In this document: positions 62,149 through 64,000 of the stretch, in pieces
How positions within the stretch are numbered: the stretch's first letter is position 1
Layout: every line of letters starts with the position of its first letter
Assembly (NCBI RefSeq): GCF_008805035.1
Contig: NZ_CP038018.1
Location: 992,001 to 1,056,000 of the forward strand
Direction of reading: 5' to 3'
DNA: 64,000 nucleotides
DNA from: Eikenella exigua
GTDB lineage: Bacteria > Pseudomonadota > Gammaproteobacteria > Burkholderiales > Neisseriaceae
Program-made: the position numbers and the translations under genes
The notes under the pieces: generated by a model
What the model was told of the DNA's origin: nothing
Databases searched by the model: none
The model's input: the letters and a program-made list of their open reading frames with translations, nothing else

Positions 62149-63534
62149 ATGCAACACATCCACATTATCGGCATCGGCGGCACATTCATGGGCGGGCTGG
62201 CCGCCATCGCGCAAGAAGCGGGCTTCAAGGTGAGCGGCTGCGACGCCAAAATGTATCCGCCGATGAGCACGCAGCTGGCCGATTTGGGCATTGCTGTGCA
62301 TGAAGGATTTGATGCGGAACAACTGAATAAATTTCCCGCCGATGTGTATGTGGTTGGCAACGTGGCCAAGCGCGGCATGCCGGTAATCGAGGCCATTTTG
62401 AATCGCGGCCTGCCTTATGTGTCCGGCCCGCAATGGCTGGCCGAAAACGTGCTGCACAGCCGCTGGGTGCTCGGTGTGGCCGGTACGCACGGTAAAACCA
62501 CCACCGCCTCCATGCTGGCCTGGGTGTTGGAATACGCCGGCCTGGCTCCAGGCTTCCTTATCGGCGGCATTCCGCAAAACTTCGGTATTTCCGCCCGCCT
62601 GCCGCAGACGCCCAAAGCCGATCCGGCCAGCCGCTCGCCGTTTTTCGTGATTGAAGCCGACGAATACGACACCGCCTTCTTTGACAAGCGCAGCAAGTTC
62701 GTGCACTATCGCCCGCGCACCGCCATTCTGAACAACCTCGAATACGACCACGCCGACATTTTCCCCAACCTCGCCGCCATCCAAACCCAGTTCCACCACC
62801 TGGTGCGTACCATTCCCGGCCAAGGCCTGATTGTGTGCAACGGCCGCGAAGAGAGCCTGCAAACCGTGTTGGCGCAAGGCTGCTGGACGCCGGTGGAAAG
62901 CTTCGGCAGCGCAGAAGGCTGGCAGGCTGGTGAACCTGACGAGAATGGCGCATTCGATGTGCTGCACCAAGGCCAAACCGTCGGCCATATCGCCTGGCCG
63001 CTGTTGGGCGAACACAACCGCCTCAACGCACTGGCCGTAATCGCCGCCGCCCGCCCCGCCGGCGTGAGTATTCAGGTAGCCTGCGAAGCGCTTTCGCAAT
63101 TCCAAAACGTGAAGCGGCGCATGGAAGTGAAAGGCTGCGTGCACGGCATCACCGTATATGACGACTTTGCCCACCACCCCACTGCCATCACCACCACCGT
63201 GGCCGGCCTGCGGCAGAAAGTGGGCAGCGCGCGCATCATCGCCGTGCTCGAACCGCGCTCCAACACCATGAAGCTCGGCAGTATGAAAGCCGCCCTGCCC
63301 AAAAGCCTGGCCGAAGCCGACCAGGTGTTCTGCTACGGCGGCGGCGTGGAATGGGATGTGGCCGCCGCCCTCGCCCCGCTCGGCAGCAAACTGCATACCG
63401 GCAACGATTTCGACGCCTTCGTGCAAAGCATCCTGAGCAACGCCCGAAGCGGAGACCACATCCTCGTGATGAGCAACGGCGGCTTCGGCGGGATTCATCA
63501 GAAGTTGCTGGATGGCTTGGCAGAGCAGGTATGA
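62149..63534 (+). CDS. mpl: UDP-N-acetylmuramate:L-alanyl-gamma-D-glutamyl-meso-diaminopimelate ligase
   Basis: This 461-residue Mur-ligase relative reuses cell-wall tripeptide by joining it to UDP-MurNAc. The N-terminal Rossmann segment is IHIIGIGGTFMGGLA, the ATP loop is GTHGKTTTASML (about 115), EADEYDTAFFDKRSKF is the Mpl-specific Mg-binding part (about 170), and DDFAHHPTAI is near 340. Length matches E. coli Mpl (457). AAGG lies 11 bp before the ATG. Together with murU, this gives the window two cell-wall recycling genes. Confidence 0.95.
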   Translation: MQHIHIIGIGGTFMGGLAAIAQEAGFKVSGCDAKMYPPMSTQLADLGIAVHEGFDAEQLNKFPADVYVVGNVAKRGMPVIEAILNRGLPYVSGPQWLAENVLHSRWVLGVAGTHGKTTTASMLAWVLEYAGLAPGFLIGGIPQNFGISARLPQTPKADPASRSPFFVIEADEYDTAFFDKRSKFVHYRPRTAILNNLEYDHADIFPNLAAIQTQFHHLVRTIPGQGLIVCNGREESLQTVLAQGCWTPVESFGSAEGWQAGEPDENGAFDVLHQGQTVGHIAWPLLGEHNRLNALAVIAAARPAGVSIQVACEALSQFQNVKRRMEVKGCVHGITVYDDFAHHPTAITTTVAGLRQKVGSARIIAVLEPRSNTMKLGSMKAALPKSLAEADQVFCYGGGVEWDVAAALAPLGSKLHTGNDFDAFVQSILSNARSGDHILVMSNGGFGGIHQKLLDGLAEQV

Positions 63535-63567
63535 GGCCAGTAGAAAGTGAAAATACATTAGTAAAAT

Positions 63568-63604
63568 TTCAGGTAGCCTCTTCCTTGCACAAAGGCTACC
63601 TGAA
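63568..63604. terminator. Inverted DUS pair after mpl
   Basis: TTCAGGTAGCCT (63568-63579) and AGGCTACCTGAA (63593-63604). Confidence 0.65.
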
Positions 63605-63626
63605 GCCCAAATCAAGCGAACCCACT

Positions 63627-64000
63627 ATGCGCCATATCTTCACCTGGCAAGAACAAGGCCAAGCCCGCCAAGCCCCGTGGCGCAACACCGCCGCGCAGAA
63701 GCCGCCTACCGCGCTCACCGTAGCTGAAGCAGGCCTTTCTGCCAAAGCCGCGCTCAAAAGCCTCCGCCAAAGCCAAGCCCTGCTTTGGCGCGGCGATTAT
63801 CATCAGGCTGTGCAGCTGCTCTCTGCCGTGAAACGCCAGCTTCCCGCCGCTACATCGCCCGATTTCCACACTCATCGCATGCAGCAGGCCCAACGCAGCC
63901 GGCTGGCCAATATGCTGTTGGTGGAAATCGATGCCGGCTATCGGCTGAATTTGCGACGTGCTCCCGATGTGGCCGCCGCCTTAGCCGACGTGTTCGGCGA
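63627..64000 (+). CDS. Conserved protein, possibly a SAM-dependent methyltransferase; 3' end cut off
   Basis: The frame opens at ATG 63627 and runs off the window after about 124 residues. The visible part is basic and helical: MRHIFTWQEQGQARQ, AALKSLRQSQALLWRGDYHQ and a segment VEIDAGYRLNLRRAPDV. The position just after mpl and this N-terminal pattern suggest a neisserial methyltransferase family with an extended N-terminus, but the catalytic part is outside the window. The assignment is tentative. Confidence 0.6.
   Translation, partial: MRHIFTWQEQGQARQAPWRNTAAQKPPTALTVAEAGLSAKAALKSLRQSQALLWRGDYHQAVQLLSAVKRQLPAATSPDFHTHRMQQAQRSRLANMLLVEIDAGYRLNLRRAPDVAAALADVFG

Noticed and set aside
62008..63615. 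535-codon minus-strand frame opposite mpl
   Set aside because: It is a shadow of mpl in GC-rich DNA. The plus-strand frame has all Mpl motifs and the minus frame has no recognisable domain.

Overview
The window looks like a chromosome segment of an Eikenella species (Neisseriaceae, Betaproteobacteria). The main evidence is the 12-mer AGGCTACCTGAA and its reverse complement, which occur dozens of times, mostly between genes and often as inverted pairs. This is the DNA uptake sequence (DUS) dialect known from Eikenella corrodens (eikDUS). The gene content also fits: neisserial-style Hfq, GreA, NrdAB, RnfB-like ferredoxin, HemO, Slam, and Correia-like miniature elements. Most genes are GC-rich housekeeping genes on both strands with short intergenic gaps. 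I recognised no tRNA, rRNA, CRISPR array, prophage or complete insertion sequence.

Layout. 1-8.4 kb: a cut-off gene, tatD, gdhA, then nrdA and nrdB (class Ia ribonucleotide reductase, preceded by two NrdR boxes and separated by a small AT-rich membrane ORF), and an RnfB-like ferredoxin. 8.4-10.9 kb: cytochrome b561, a small ORF, purC, FKBP isomerase. 10.9-16.1 kb: a decayed sdhB fragment and a Correia-like element, then sucA-sucB. 16.2-23.9 kb: rnhA, greA, a membrane protein, radC, hfq, mtnN, crcB, argS, a DUF1289 protein and an EamA transporter. 24-33.8 kb: a TonB-dependent receptor, mutY, an rRNA methyltransferase, murU, an O-methyltransferase-like protein, a secreted protein with two similar halves, a SanA-like protein, arsC and a TlpA-like thioredoxin. 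33.9-43.7 kb: thrC, rhomboid protease, rarA, two unknown proteins, map, a small membrane protein, smpB, grxB and a DUF445 protein. 43.9-51.4 kb: unknown protein, nitroreductase, DUF4336 protein, lepB, a broken lipoprotein, lepA, menA and a DUF1304 pseudogene. 51.7-54.7 kb: lipoprotein, AraC regulator, AhpD-like protein, rhodanese, and two miniature elements.

The most interesting block is 54.8-60.7 kb, a haem/haemoglobin acquisition locus. A Slam (surface lipoprotein assembly modulator) gene is divergent from a lipoprotein with a TbpB-like C-terminal barrel. That lipoprotein is followed by an HmbR/HpuB/HphR-type TonB-dependent receptor and by haem oxygenase hemO. This gives one unit for displaying a surface haem binder, importing haem and cleaving it. 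The layout resembles the Slam-hemophilin (HphA/HphR/HemO) system of Acinetobacter, but the binder here has a lipobox. A Fur-box-like site lies in the divergent promoter region. The window ends with a flavodoxin-like protein, mpl and a cut-off gene.

Genome-structure themes. DUS pairs serve as likely terminators after many genes, and DUS copies also supply stop codons and in-frame peptide motifs. Correia-like elements are present, one inserted at a TA inside a DUS so that the original site can be rebuilt. Several genes are decaying: sdhB, the DUF1304 gene, a lipoprotein with a 6-T tract, and an outer-membrane-like remnant.
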